DNA from: Collimonas arenae | Lineage (GTDB): Bacteria > Pseudomonadota > Gammaproteobacteria > Burkholderiales > Burkholderiaceae_D | DNA length: 64,000 nucleotides | Reading direction: 5' to 3' | NCBI RefSeq assembly: GCF_001584165.1 | Contig: NZ_CP013233.1 | Coordinates: 2,612,620-2,676,619 of the forward strand | Shown: positions 17,933-26,586 of the stretch, one piece after another | How positions within the stretch are numbered: the stretch's first letter is position 1 | Layout of the letters: each line of letters opens with the position of its first letter | Made by a program: the position numbers and the translations under genes | Notes under the pieces: generated by a model | The model's database searches: none | The model's input: the letters and a program-made list of their open reading frames with translations, nothing else | What the model was told of the DNA's origin: nothing

Positions 17933-19057
17933 ATGCAATTGAATAAATTATCCGCCCGACTCTCTTTGTGCCTGTTTGCCTTAATGCTGACTGCATGCTG
18001 CCGCAGCAGCCAGCCAAGTTGCACCACTATCGACAATACCAAGGCGGGGAGCAGCGAAGGTAGTAGCGGTAACGCCAGCTTCAACCAGCCCGCGGGGATC
18101 GCCACCGATCTGGCCGGCAATCTGTTTGTCAGCGATACCGGCAACAACACCGTCCGCAAAATAACAGCCGCCGGCGTAGTGACCACCGTGGCCGGCAGCG
18201 CCGGCAATGCGGGCAACAAGGACGGCACGGCGCAACAGGCGCGGTTCAGCGAGCCCAACGGCATCGCGATCGATCTGGCCGGCAACCTGTACGTGGCCGA
18301 TACGCAAAACAATACGATCCGCAAGATCTCGTCCGCAGGCTTCATCTCGACACTGGCCGGTAGCCCCGGCCAGGCCGGACGCGACGACGGCAGCACAGGG
18401 AACGCACGTTTCAACCAGCCTTGGGGGATTACGCTCGACGCGGCCGGCAATCTGTATGTCGCTGATACTGGTAACAACGCGATCCGCAAGATCACCACTA
18501 CGGGCCTAGTAAGCACCATCGCCGGCACGCCGGGTTTTGCCGGGAACAGCGACGGCAACGGAAGCGGTGCGCAATTCAATCAGCCGCATGGCATCGCAAT
18601 CGACACCTCGGCCAATCTGTACATTGCCGACACGAATAACAACACGATCCGCAAGCTGACCCAGACGGGCGATGTCAGCACCCTGGCAGGTGACGTCGCA
18701 GGTAACAGCGACGGCAGCGGCCAGCGCGCCCGCTTCAACCAGCCGATCGGCATCGCGGTCGACAGTGCCGGCAATATACGGGTGACGGACACCGGCAACC
18801 AGCTGATTCGCAATGTCTCCATGTCCGGCGTGGTCAATACCATCGCCGGTACAGCGGGAATCTCCGGCTATACGGATGGCACCGGCAGCAACGCACGTTT
18901 CGACCAGCCCATGGGCATCGCCACCGATGCGGCAAATAATATGTACGTTGCAGACACCGTCAACAATGTGATCCGCAAAATCACGACCAGCGGGCTGGTG
19001 AGTACCTTGTTGCGAGGCGATGGCTCGTCGCAATGCTTGTGCCTGTTTAACTTCTAA
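17933..19057 (+). CDS. NHL-repeat beta-propeller lipoprotein
   Basis: A 374-residue protein. The signal ends in the lipobox LTAC (ALMLTACC), so the mature protein is lipid-anchored. It then has six near-identical NHL repeats of about 56 residues, each reading approximately FNQPxGIAxDxAGNLYVADTxNNxIRKI followed by a TTVAGxxGxxG linker; these build a six-bladed propeller. I start it at ATG 17933 because it gives a proper lipoprotein signal; an earlier in-frame start at 17870 does not. Propellers of this type bind proteins or polysaccharide in the envelope; no catalytic residues are seen. Confidence 0.85.
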   Translation: MQLNKLSARLSLCLFALMLTACCRSSQPSCTTIDNTKAGSSEGSSGNASFNQPAGIATDLAGNLFVSDTGNNTVRKITAAGVVTTVAGSAGNAGNKDGTAQQARFSEPNGIAIDLAGNLYVADTQNNTIRKISSAGFISTLAGSPGQAGRDDGSTGNARFNQPWGITLDAAGNLYVADTGNNAIRKITTTGLVSTIAGTPGFAGNSDGNGSGAQFNQPHGIAIDTSANLYIADTNNNTIRKLTQTGDVSTLAGDVAGNSDGSGQRARFNQPIGIAVDSAGNIRVTDTGNQLIRNVSMSGVVNTIAGTAGISGYTDGTGSNARFDQPMGIATDAANNMYVADTVNNVIRKITTSGLVSTLLRGDGSSQCLCLFNF

Positions 19058-19101
19058 TGCAATTGCAGCCGCGCGCCCGGGTATTCGACAATGAAAAACA
19101 A

Positions 19102-19136
19102 AAAACCCTTGAATTCATAATGAAATCAAGGGTTTT
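19102..19136 (+). terminator. Intrinsic terminator after the NHL gene
   Basis: AAAACCCTTGA and TCAAGGGTTTT form a perfect 11-bp stem with a 13-base loop. It ends 10 bases from the 3' end of the convergent tRNA-Ser gene and may terminate both. Confidence 0.7.
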
Positions 19137-19145
19137 ATGATGTTC

Positions 19146-19235
19146 TGGCGGAAGGTGTGAGATTCGAACTCACGAAGGCTTTAACACCTCGCCAGTTTTC
19201 AAGACTGGTGCATTCAACCGCTCTGCCAACCTTCC
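19146..19235 (-). tRNA. tRNA-Ser (anticodon UGA)
   Basis: A 90-nt class II tRNA on the minus strand. The acceptor stem is GGAAGGT/ACCTTCC with encoded CCA, the anticodon loop is CTTGAAA (anticodon TGA), there is a long variable arm typical of serine tRNAs, and the T loop is GTTCGAATC. It reads UCA and related serine codons. Confidence 0.95.
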
Positions 19236-19328
19236 GGGAAGGCCGCCATTATACCCAATTTGCAAGAATTTAACGAGATTGGGCGCGGATTTTATTGCGT
19301 TTTCTACTGAAGAGAGCCCGCAAACGGC

Positions 19329-20591
19329 TCAATCCAACAGGAACATTTGCTGCAAATCATTCAGGAAACGCCGTCCCAACTCGGTCGGGCGGATGATTTT
19401 GTGATCGCGATACAGCAGCCCCTTGGCTTCGGCCTGGTTCAGCGATTTCTCGATGACGTTCAGCGCCAGGCCGGTGCGCTCACTGAACTGGTTGACTTCA
19501 AAACCATTATTCAAGCGCAGCGCATTGAGCATGAATTCGAAGCCGAGATCGTCGCGGCCGATTTCTACCTCTTCCTGCACCACATTGCCCAAGCGGCTAT
19601 GTTCCAGGTAAGCCTTGGGCTGCTTGTAGCGCATCTGGCGGATTACGCGATGCGGGAAAGACAGCTTGGAATGGGCGCCGGCGCCGATGCCGAGATAGTC
19701 GCCGAATTGCCAGTAATTGAGGTTGTGGCGCGCCTGGCGGCCAGGCTGGGCGTAGGCTGACACTTCGTAGTGTCCGTAGCCCGCGGCGCCGGTCTGGGCG
19801 CTGATCATGTCCTGCATTTCGGCGCTGGCGTCGTCGTCCGGCACTACTGGCGGGTACTTGGCGAAATAGGTATTCGGCTCCAGCGTCAAATGGTAAAGCG
19901 ACAGGTGCGGCGGCGCGAAACCGATCGCGGTGGCGACATCTTGCCGCGCCTCTTCCAGAGTTTGCGACGGCAGCGCATACATCAGGTCGAGATTGAAATT
20001 GTCGAAAGTCGAATGCGCGATCTCGACCGCGCGACGCGCCTCGCCATCATCGTGGATACGTCCCAGCGCCTGCAGATGGCGGGCGTTGAAACTCTGGATG
20101 CCGATCGACAGGCGGTTGATGCCGCTTTGCCGATACGACTTGAATTTTTCCGCTTCGAAGGTGCCTGGATTGGCTTCCATCGTAATTTCCGCCGCGCCGT
20201 CCAGCGGCAACAACGAGCGTACATCCGACATCAGCCGATCCAGCCCTGCCGCCGACATCAGGCTGGGCGTACCGCCGCCGATGAAGATCGTATAGATCTT
20301 GCGGCCCCAGATCAGCGGCAGCGCCGCTTCCAGGTCGGCTCGCAGCGCAGCCAGGTATTCTTCTTCAGGAAAGCCGCCATCGCCCTTCGCTTCATGCGAA
20401 TTGAAATCGCAATACGGACACTTTTTGACGCACCAAGGAAAGTGGATATATAGCGACAGCGGCGGCAACGCGCTGAGGCTCAATGCGCCTGGTTGCAGAT
20501 AGGCCAGCGCGGCCTGGGCCGCAGCGGATGGCTTGTCTGCTGGCTGGCTCTTGGCTTGGCCCGGCATGCCGATAGGTTTGATAGGAATCAT
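19329..20591 (-). CDS. hemW: Radical SAM heme chaperone HemW
   Basis: A 420-residue HemN-like radical SAM protein. After a 45-residue extension come SLYIHFPWCVKKCPYCDFNSH, with the CxxxCxxC 4Fe-4S cluster motif, FIGGGTPS, ITMEANPGT and RLSIGIQSF. HemW proteins bind heme and deliver it to respiratory enzymes and are not true coproporphyrinogen oxidases, which need an extra N-terminal motif absent here. Its ATG overlaps the stop of rdgB (ATGA at 20588-20591), so the two are coupled, a common order in proteobacteria. Confidence 0.92.
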   Translation of the reverse strand: MIPIKPIGMPGQAKSQPADKPSAAAQAALAYLQPGALSLSALPPLSLYIHFPWCVKKCPYCDFNSHEAKGDGGFPEEEYLAALRADLEAALPLIWGRKIYTIFIGGGTPSLMSAAGLDRLMSDVRSLLPLDGAAEITMEANPGTFEAEKFKSYRQSGINRLSIGIQSFNARHLQALGRIHDDGEARRAVEIAHSTFDNFNLDLMYALPSQTLEEARQDVATAIGFAPPHLSLYHLTLEPNTYFAKYPPVVPDDDASAEMQDMISAQTGAAGYGHYEVSAYAQPGRQARHNLNYWQFGDYLGIGAGAHSKLSFPHRVIRQMRYKQPKAYLEHSRLGNVVQEEVEIGRDDLGFEFMLNALRLNNGFEVNQFSERTGLALNVIEKSLNQAEAKGLLYRDHKIIRPTELGRRFLNDLQQMFLLD

Positions 20592-21172
20592 CGCAACTTT
20601 TCTACCAGTGCACGCAGCGCCTGGCCGCGGTGCGAAATCGCATTCTTTTCGGCGGCGCTGAATTCAGCCGCGGTTTTATTCTGCTCAGGCAGCAGGAAAT
20701 ACGGATCGTAGCCGAACCCGCCCTCACCGCGCGGCGTATCGATGATGACGCCGTTCCAGCGGCCATCGGCAATCACCGGTTGCGGATCATCGGCATGACG
20801 CACAAACACCAGCACACAGTAATAATAGGCCGATTTATCGGCATGCGGCGCCAGATCGGCAACCAGCTTGCGATTGTTCTCAGCGTCAGATTTCGGCTCG
20901 CCGGCATATCGCGCCGACAAGACGCCGGGGGCGCCGCCCAGCGCGTTGACGCACACGCCGGAGTCATCGGCCAGTGCCGGCAGACCGGTCAGGCGCGATG
21001 CGTGGCGCGCCTTGGTCAATGCATTTTCGACAAAGGTCAGATACGGCTCTTCCGCCTCAGGCACCTCGAATTCGCCCTGCGGACGAACGTCGAAATCGAT
21101 CTGCGCCAGCAATTGGCCGAATTCTTTTAATTTACCGGCGTTATTGGAGGCCAGAACCAAGGTGCGTGACAT
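20588..21172 (-). CDS. rdgB: XTP/dITP pyrophosphatase (non-canonical purine NTPase)
   Basis: A 194-residue HAM1-family protein. Motifs: SNNAGKLKEF at the N-terminus (substrate phosphate contacts), TFVENALTKARHAS, ALADDSGVCVNALGGAPGV (metal-binding acidic patch) and GGFGYDPYFLLPE. It hydrolyses ITP, XTP and their deoxy forms to monophosphates, keeping deaminated purines out of DNA and RNA. I start it at MSRTLVLASNN (ATG 21172); the open frame upstream of it is non-conserved. It is followed directly by hemW. Confidence 0.95.
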   Translation of the reverse strand: MSRTLVLASNNAGKLKEFGQLLAQIDFDVRPQGEFEVPEAEEPYLTFVENALTKARHASRLTGLPALADDSGVCVNALGGAPGVLSARYAGEPKSDAENNRKLVADLAPHADKSAYYYCVLVFVRHADDPQPVIADGRWNGVIIDTPRGEGGFGYDPYFLLPEQNKTAAEFSAAEKNAISHRGQALRALVEKLR

Positions 21173-21332
21173 GGGCAACTCGAAGCAAATTGGGGAAAGG
21201 CGGTACTTTAGCACCGGATGGCGATTACCGCCGGATCGGGACGATGTCGACCTGAAGAAACAGCGCCATGGCGCCATAAAGTAATCAAACCAACAACAAA
21301 TGGACGCAAATAGGCAAATTGATTGAAACCGG

Positions 21333-21369
21333 AGGGGAGCCAACGCCGGGTTCGGCGTCAGCCTCCCCG
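21333..21369. terminator. Strong hairpin between the GNAT gene and rdgB
   Basis: GGGGAG...AACGCCG-GGTT-CGGCGT...CTCCCC forms a long GC-rich stem with one internal mismatch region. It begins 22 bases past the stop of the leftward acetyltransferase gene; the T run after it is poor, so efficient termination is uncertain. Confidence 0.5.
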
Positions 21370-21391
21370 TTATTTTGGAGCAGATCGACAG

Positions 21392-21889
21392 TTACGCGAC
21401 GCGCTTGCCGAGGATCACCAGATCGCGCTCAATGCCGTCCAAGGTAGCAACCCGGGGCATATTGGCCCAACGCTCGAAACCGAAGGCATCGAACAATTTC
21501 AGGCTGGGCTGGTTATGGCCGAACACGAAACCAAGCAAGGTATGCACGCCGATGGCCGGTGCATGGTCGATGGCTTGCCCCAGCAGGTAACGACCAAGGC
21601 CTTTACCGCGCGCATCTTCGTGGAGATAGATCGACAACTCGGCAGTGCCCGCATAAGCCGGGCGACCGTAGAAATCGGAATACGACAACCAGCCGAGGAT
21701 GGCGCCATCCTGCTCCACCACCCATAGCGGTCGGCGCTCGGGATTGTGATGATCGAACCAGGCCTGGCGCGATTCGACCGAAACCGGCTCGGTATCGGCG
21801 GTCACTTCGCGCGAAGCGACCGTGCTGTTATAAATGGCGACAATTGCCGGCAGATCCTGCTGGTTTGCCAATCTAAAGCTGTAATCCAT
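21392..21889 (-). CDS. GNAT acetyltransferase (phosphinothricin/methionine sulfoximine type)
   Basis: A 165-residue GNAT protein. It opens with FRLANQQDLPAIVAIYNSTVASREVTADTEPV, the typical start of the PAT/MnaT/YncA group, and carries ELSIYLHEDARGKGLGRYLL, whose RGKGLG is the acetyl-CoA pyrophosphate loop, then HNQPSLKLFDAFGFERWANMPRVA. Members acetylate methionine sulfone/sulfoximine or phosphinothricin. The gene is co-directional with pilZ upstream. Confidence 0.8.
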   Translation of the reverse strand: MDYSFRLANQQDLPAIVAIYNSTVASREVTADTEPVSVESRQAWFDHHNPERRPLWVVEQDGAILGWLSYSDFYGRPAYAGTAELSIYLHEDARGKGLGRYLLGQAIDHAPAIGVHTLLGFVFGHNQPSLKLFDAFGFERWANMPRVATLDGIERDLVILGKRVA

Positions 21890-21922
21890 ATGCTGTGTTC
21901 CGAAACTGGATGAATCTTGGTC

Positions 21923-22303
21923 TTAGTAAGTATGCGTTGGCCGCGCCGATCCCAATGCAGAGCCCAGCACCTCTTCGATACGCTTGCGCAGGCGCTGGCC
22001 GCTGTCGTCGTCAGGGAAATGCACGCCGACACCTTGCGCCTTGTTGTTATTGGCGTTCTTCGGTGTGATCCATGCGACCCGGGCCGCGATCGGATACTTG
22101 GCGGCGTCATCCATCAAGCTCAGGATCAGGTAGATCTCGTCGCCAATGCGATAGGTCTTGTTGGTCGGCACGAAGATACCGCCGTTCGTCAGGAACGGCA
22201 TGTAAGCCGCATACAGCGCCGATTTTTCCTTGATCACCAGGGACAACACCGACGGCCTGGCCAGCTTGACCGGCTCGGGCGTGCTTATCGAGTTTTCTGC
22301 CAT
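21923..22303 (-). CDS. pilZ: Type IV pilus assembly protein PilZ
   Basis: A 126-residue PilZ-domain protein with SALYAAYMPFLTNGGIFVPT, GDEIYLILSLMDDAAKYPIAARVAWITP and a GVGVHFP core, ending PTHTY. This matches the pilus PilZ (PA2960 type), which lacks the arginine-rich c-di-GMP site and instead works with PilB and FimX-type proteins in pilus extension. I start it at ATG 22303, behind GAAAGGA, rather than at a TTG at 22324. It lies 17 bases after holB, the same neighbourhood as in Pseudomonas. Confidence 0.9.
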   Translation of the reverse strand: MAENSISTPEPVKLARPSVLSLVIKEKSALYAAYMPFLTNGGIFVPTNKTYRIGDEIYLILSLMDDAAKYPIAARVAWITPKNANNNKAQGVGVHFPDDDSGQRLRKRIEEVLGSALGSARPTHTY

Positions 22304-22320
22304 CTTGATCCTTTCAATAT

Positions 22321-23364
22321 TCAAGCAAACATAGCGGCGTAATCAAGCAGCATCTCTTCAATGAAGAGCCGCGCCGAGAGCGGATGCTCCGCAATCGCCC
22401 GACGCTCGCCGGTCGCCTTCAAGGCCCGCAGCAAGGCGCCAGTTTCAACCTTGGCGGCCAGCGCTGCAAGCGCTTTCTCATAACGGGGATAATACCGGAT
22501 TGTGCCGGACATTTTGAAAGAAAACAGGTCATACAGCCAGCGCTGCTGCCAGGCCACCAACTCGACAACCGGCGTTTTCTGCAAATGTTCCGCACATTTC
22601 AAGGCGCCATCGATGCCGGGCCGGGTCAAATGCTCCAGGAATTCGTCGATCAGTTCACGACCGTCGCTCTGCGATTGCGCGTAAGCCGTCAACGGCGCGC
22701 CGCCCTGCTCCGCCAGCAAAGCATTCGCATCGGCTTCTTTCAAGCCCTGCTGGCGCAGCCAGGACAGCGCCTCTGCCGGCGAAGGCAGCGGCATGGCAAA
22801 CTTGCGGCAACGCGACAGGATGGTCGGCAGCAAGCGATCCAGGCTGTTGGAACACAACAGGAACACGGTATTCGGCGGCGGCTCTTCCAGCGTTTTCAGC
22901 AAGGCATTGGCAGAGGCCGTATTCAAAGCCTCGGCCGGATACAACAATACCACCCGCTGGCCCTGCCGATGCGTCGAGATATTCATGAAACCGGACAAGG
23001 CCCGGACCTGGTCGATCTTGATTTCCTTGGACGGCGCCTTGGTCGCCTTGGCGCTCTTCTTGCCGTCGCCCGCCTCGCCATCATCACCCTCCCCGGCTTC
23101 GTCGCCATCGAGAATTTCCGGACGCACCCGGCGGTAATCTGGATGGTTGTATTGGACGAACCAGCCGCAGGAACCACAAGTACCACAAGCATGGCCATCG
23201 GCCTGCGGCTGCTCGCACAGCAACGACTGCGCGAACTGTTCCGCAAAAACCGTCTTGCCGATGCCTTCAGCGCCATGAAACAGGATAGCGTGCGGCAGGC
23301 GCGCCCGCATTTGCTGCAGCTGCTGCCAGACGCCTTCCTGCCACGGGAACAAAGAGTTACTCAT
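22321..23364 (-). CDS. holB: DNA polymerase III subunit delta'
   Basis: A 347-residue clamp-loader subunit. Motifs: ILFHGAEGIGKTVFAEQ (P-loop), a zinc cluster (CEQPQADGHACGTCGSC), LLKTLEEPPPNTVFLL (the SRC-module helper region) and TILSRCRKF (sensor SRC motif). Residues about 80-110 are a charged, low-complexity insertion (DGDEAGEGDDGEAGDGKKSA). It is the stator of the replicative clamp loader. It sits between tmk and pilZ in the mltG-tmk-holB-pilZ order. Confidence 0.95.
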   Translation of the reverse strand: MSNSLFPWQEGVWQQLQQMRARLPHAILFHGAEGIGKTVFAEQFAQSLLCEQPQADGHACGTCGSCGWFVQYNHPDYRRVRPEILDGDEAGEGDDGEAGDGKKSAKATKAPSKEIKIDQVRALSGFMNISTHRQGQRVVLLYPAEALNTASANALLKTLEEPPPNTVFLLCSNSLDRLLPTILSRCRKFAMPLPSPAEALSWLRQQGLKEADANALLAEQGGAPLTAYAQSQSDGRELIDEFLEHLTRPGIDGALKCAEHLQKTPVVELVAWQQRWLYDLFSFKMSGTIRYYPRYEKALAALAAKVETGALLRALKATGERRAIAEHPLSARLFIEEMLLDYAAMFA

Positions 23365-23433
23365 TGATGTATGTTTCGCTGATGGACATGGTCGACGTAA
23401 TTGTCATGGCGCAGTAATTGATTCGTCGGCGCA

Positions 23434-24057
23434 TCAGGCCGCCGGTCCTTGTAGTGCGGCGATGATCTGCGCCAGCTCCTGCTGGATCTCGGGAATCGTC
23501 CGGGTGGCATCGATGATGCGGAAACGTTGAGGAAACTGCGCCGCGCGGCGCAAATATTCAGCGCGCGTGGCGGCGAAGAAGTCGGCCTTTTCTTGTTCAA
23601 ACTTGTCCAGTGTGCGCGTCGCATCGAGACGCATGCGCGCCACTTCCAGCGGCACATCAAACAGCAGGGTCAGGTCCGGTTGCAGATGCGGATGCACCCA
23701 CTGCTCCAGTGCCTCCAGTTTTGCCAGCGGCAATTGCCGACCACCGCCCTGGTAGGCAAAGGTGGCGTCGGTGAAACGATCTGAAATCACCCAATCGCCG
23801 CGCGCCAGCGCCGGCTCGATGACTTGCGCCAGATGTTCGCGGCGAGCGGCGAACATCAGCATCGCCTCGGTTTCCAGATGCATCTTCTGATGCAGCAGCA
23901 CTTCGCGCAAGGCCTCGCCTAGCGCCGTCCCGCCGGGTTCGCGCGTGGTGACGACATTCAGCCCGCGCGAGCGCAGCAAGTCTGCGACGAAACCGATATG
24001 GGTCGATTTGCCGGCGCCGTCGATGCCTTCGAATGTAATGAACTTTCCTGATGCCAT
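23434..24057 (-). CDS. tmk: Thymidylate kinase
   Basis: A 207-residue kinase making dTDP from dTMP. Motifs: [14 protein letters not shown] (P-loop), [18 protein letters not shown] (TREPGGT substrate motif), [18 protein letters not shown] (DR(F/Y) motif and lid) and [15 protein letters not shown]. It lies between mltG and holB in a conserved gene order. Confidence 0.97.
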   Translation of the reverse strand: MASGKFITFEGIDGAGKSTHIGFVADLLRSRGLNVVTTREPGGTALGEALREVLLHQKMHLETEAMLMFAARREHLAQVIEPALARGDWVISDRFTDATFAYQGGGRQLPLAKLEALEQWVHPHLQPDLTLLFDVPLEVARMRLDATRTLDKFEQEKADFFAATRAEYLRRAAQFPQRFRIIDATRTIPEIQQELAQIIAALQGPAA

Positions 24058-24139
24058 TGCGTTGCCTATGTGTTCTTTAAAAAATCAACGGGATGATTCC
24101 GCGATGCAATCTTGCAATTATCGCCCATCATCGGCCGAT

Positions 24140-25119
24140 CTATCGCTGATATTGATTTACCGCCTGGTTATGCTCATCCAGGCTGCTTGAAAAATGACTG
24201 CTGCCATCGCCCTTGGCGACAAAATACAGCGCGTCGGTTTGCGCCGGATGCATGGCCGCCTCTATCGACTCGGCCCCCGGCAGGGCAATCGGGGTCGGCG
24301 GCAAGCCAGCGCGAGTGTAGGTGTTATACGGCGTATCGGTAGTCAGGTCGCGCTTGCGAATGACGCCTTGGTATTGGTCGCCCATGCCGTAGATCACCGT
24401 CGGATCGGTTTGCAGCAGCATGCCAATCTTCAGGCGGTTGACGAACACGCCAGCGATGGTATTGCGATCAGCGCGGCGGCCCGTCTCCTTTTCAACGATG
24501 GACGCCATGATCAAGGCTTCGTATGGGTCTTGTAAGGCACTGAGGCGTCACGCCCTTCCCAGGCCTGGTTGAGGCGCTTGAGCAGCAGGCTATGCGCCTG
24601 CTTGTATACCTGCATATCGCTGGAGCCTTTGGCGAACAGATAGGTGTCCGGGAAAAACAGGCCTTCCGGCATGCTGTAGTCAGGTGAAATCTTTGCCAGC
24701 AGCTCCGCATCGGACAACGCTGCCGTATCGTGCTTCAGCGACGCTTGGGCCGCTATCGCCTGGCGCATCTGGCGGAAAGTCCAGCCTTCGATCACGGTCA
24801 ACGACTCTTGCGCAAATTCGCCGCGCACCAGTTGCGTCAGCAGGCGTAACGGTGTGGCGCCTGGCTTCAATACATAGCTGCCGGCTTTCAGCTTGCCGCC
24901 TTTACCGGTGGCGCGCGCCAGCAGTTCCAGTAACTCGGGATTGACGCCAACGCCTGCTTCAGCAATTTGTTGCACGGAACTGGCCAGGGTGCTGCCAGGC
25001 TTGATCGTAAAAGGACGCGGCTGACCCGCGTCGAAAACCGGCTGTTTGGCCCAGTAAACCATGCCGCCGGCGGCCACGCCACCCAGCAGGATCAAGCTCA
25101 ACAATAGTTTTTTAAACAA
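24140..25119 (-). CDS. mltG: Endolytic murein transglycosylase MltG, frameshifted
   Basis: The N-terminal half (membrane anchor [19 protein letters not shown], LysM-like region, [14 protein letters not shown]) ends at a frame break; the catalytic half ([46 protein letters not shown]) is in the next frame. Restoring a base in the GGG run at 24525-24527 gives [21 protein letters not shown], a perfect family match, and 326 residues. MltG cuts nascent glycan strands in the inner membrane and sets their length. The start is uncertain: the TTG at 25119 has GGAG nine bases upstream; a TTG at 25134 is also in frame. The gene is divergent from ygfZ. Confidence 0.9.
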
Positions 25120-25241
25120 GACTGGTCGCTCCAAACGGGTTCAGTGGATTCGCAAAACCGGGGTAAGGCCAACGCCTTTTTTGCGACATCACTATAATCA
25201 ACCCAATATGATAATCGCTGAAATGAGATTGCCCACAATTT

Positions 25242-26285
25242 ATGAATGAAATAACAAGCACCTGGCTGAATTTCCTGCAGCAACAACAGCTCCCTAGTAC
25301 ACCCGCACCTTTCGATGCGAGCCAGTCTTTTGTTGCGCCTTTGACCGATCTCGGCCTGATTGCACTGACTGGAGAAGATGCGGCCAGCTTCCTGCACACG
25401 CAGTTGACCAATGACGTTCAAGGCCTTTCTGTCGAGCAAGCCCGCCTGGCCGGCTATTGCTCTCCGAAGGGACGTCTGCTGGCAACCTTCCTGATGTGGA
25501 AAACCGGCGACACCATCCTGCTGCAGTTGCCGCGCAACCTGCAGGCAACGCTGCAGAAACGTTTGCAAATGTTTGTCATGCGCGCAAAAGCAAAACTGGC
25601 GGATGTCTCGGACGGCCAGGTCATACTCGGCCTGGCCGGCAATGCCGTGGCCGCGACGCTGGCGCCATGGTTCCCAGCGTTACCGACTAAACCCTACGCC
25701 AAGATCGACAACAGCCACGGCACATTGATCCGCCTCGCCGATGCCGAAAGTGCTCCGCGTTACCAATGGATCACCAGTCCCGACATCGCCATCGCCGCCT
25801 GGCCGCAACTGACGCAGAACCTGCCGGCGACAGACGCCCGGCGCTGGCGGCTGACCGAAATCCTGGCTGGCGTCCCGCAAATCACTACGCTGACACAAGA
25901 ACAGTTCGTGCCGCAAATGATCAACTTTGAAGTCATCGGCGGCGTCAATTTCAAGAAAGGCTGCTATCCAGGGCAGGAAATCGTCGCCCGCAGCCAGTAT
26001 CTAGGCAAATTGAAGCGCCGTGCCGTGCTGGCGCGCGTGGCGGCTATGGATGTTGCCGCTGCAACCGAGGTATTCTCCAGCGCCGATCCAGGACAGCCGT
26101 GCGGCATGATCGTCAACGCCGAGGCCGATAGCGCCAGCCACAGTGTCTGCCTCGTCGAAATCAAACTGGCAGCGCTGGAAGATGGCGGCAGCTTCCACCT
26201 CGGTGCGGCGGATGGGCCGCAACTGACTGTCGGAACATTGCCATATGTGATTACCGATGTCACCGCAAGCGAGCAACCGGCGTAG
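25242..26285 (+). CDS. ygfZ: Folate-binding Fe-S cluster protein YgfZ
   Basis: A 347-residue YgfZ/GcvT-like protein. It contains LIALTGEDAASFLHTQLTNDVQ, GYCSPKGRLLATFLMW and the signature KGCYPGQEIVARSQYLGKLKRR near residue 240, whose Cys is the essential redox residue of YgfZ. It uses tetrahydrofolate to help assemble or repair iron-sulfur clusters, for example in MiaB. The gene is divergent from mltG, a common arrangement in betaproteobacteria, and is followed 7 bases later by the DUF4936 gene. Confidence 0.93.
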   Translation: MNEITSTWLNFLQQQQLPSTPAPFDASQSFVAPLTDLGLIALTGEDAASFLHTQLTNDVQGLSVEQARLAGYCSPKGRLLATFLMWKTGDTILLQLPRNLQATLQKRLQMFVMRAKAKLADVSDGQVILGLAGNAVAATLAPWFPALPTKPYAKIDNSHGTLIRLADAESAPRYQWITSPDIAIAAWPQLTQNLPATDARRWRLTEILAGVPQITTLTQEQFVPQMINFEVIGGVNFKKGCYPGQEIVARSQYLGKLKRRAVLARVAAMDVAAATEVFSSADPGQPCGMIVNAEADSASHSVCLVEIKLAALEDGGSFHLGAADGPQLTVGTLPYVITDVTASEQPA

Positions 26286-26292
26286 GCGCAGC

Positions 26293-26586
26293 ATGAGCAA
26301 CGATCTGTATATCTATTACCGGGTGGCCGCCAGCAATGCCCAACAATTCAACAGTGCCGCTGCGGCGATGCAAGCCGGCCTGTCGCAGCAACACCGGATC
26401 GTCAGCGCCCTCAAGCGTCGGCCCGAGACCGAAGATGATCGCCATACCTGGATGGAAGTGTATGCTTCGGTACCGCCGGATTTTGCGCAAGTTGTTGAAC
26501 AAGCGGCAGCCCAGCATGGGCTCGCCAGGTTTATCGATGGTCCTCGTCATACTGAATTTTTTGTGAATATTTCATCATGTGCTTGA
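26293..26586 (+). CDS. DUF4936 family protein
   Basis: A 97-residue protein (MSNDLYIYYRVAASNAQQF, then RRPETEDDRHTWMEVY and ARFIDGPRHTEFF). The YIYYRV start and the TWMEVY segment match the DUF4936 family, which is regularly encoded directly after ygfZ in Burkholderiales. Alpha/beta ferredoxin-like fold by pattern; function unknown. It overlaps the next gene by 10 bases. Confidence 0.8.
   Translation: MSNDLYIYYRVAASNAQQFNSAAAAMQAGLSQQHRIVSALKRRPETEDDRHTWMEVYASVPPDFAQVVEQAAAQHGLARFIDGPRHTEFFVNISSCA

Noticed and set aside
18060..19020. Repeated DNA units suggesting a CRISPR or tandem repeat array
   Set aside because: The periodicity follows the NHL protein repeats, in frame and imperfect at the DNA level, without spacers.
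22384..23367. Open frame of 327 codons on the plus strand opposite holB
   Set aside because: Shadow frame, Arg/Gln-rich, with no known domain.
24500..24540. Programmed ribosomal frameshifting in mltG and other broken genes
   Set aside because: No slippery heptamer with downstream structure is common to the sites, and the genes are not known to use frameshifting.
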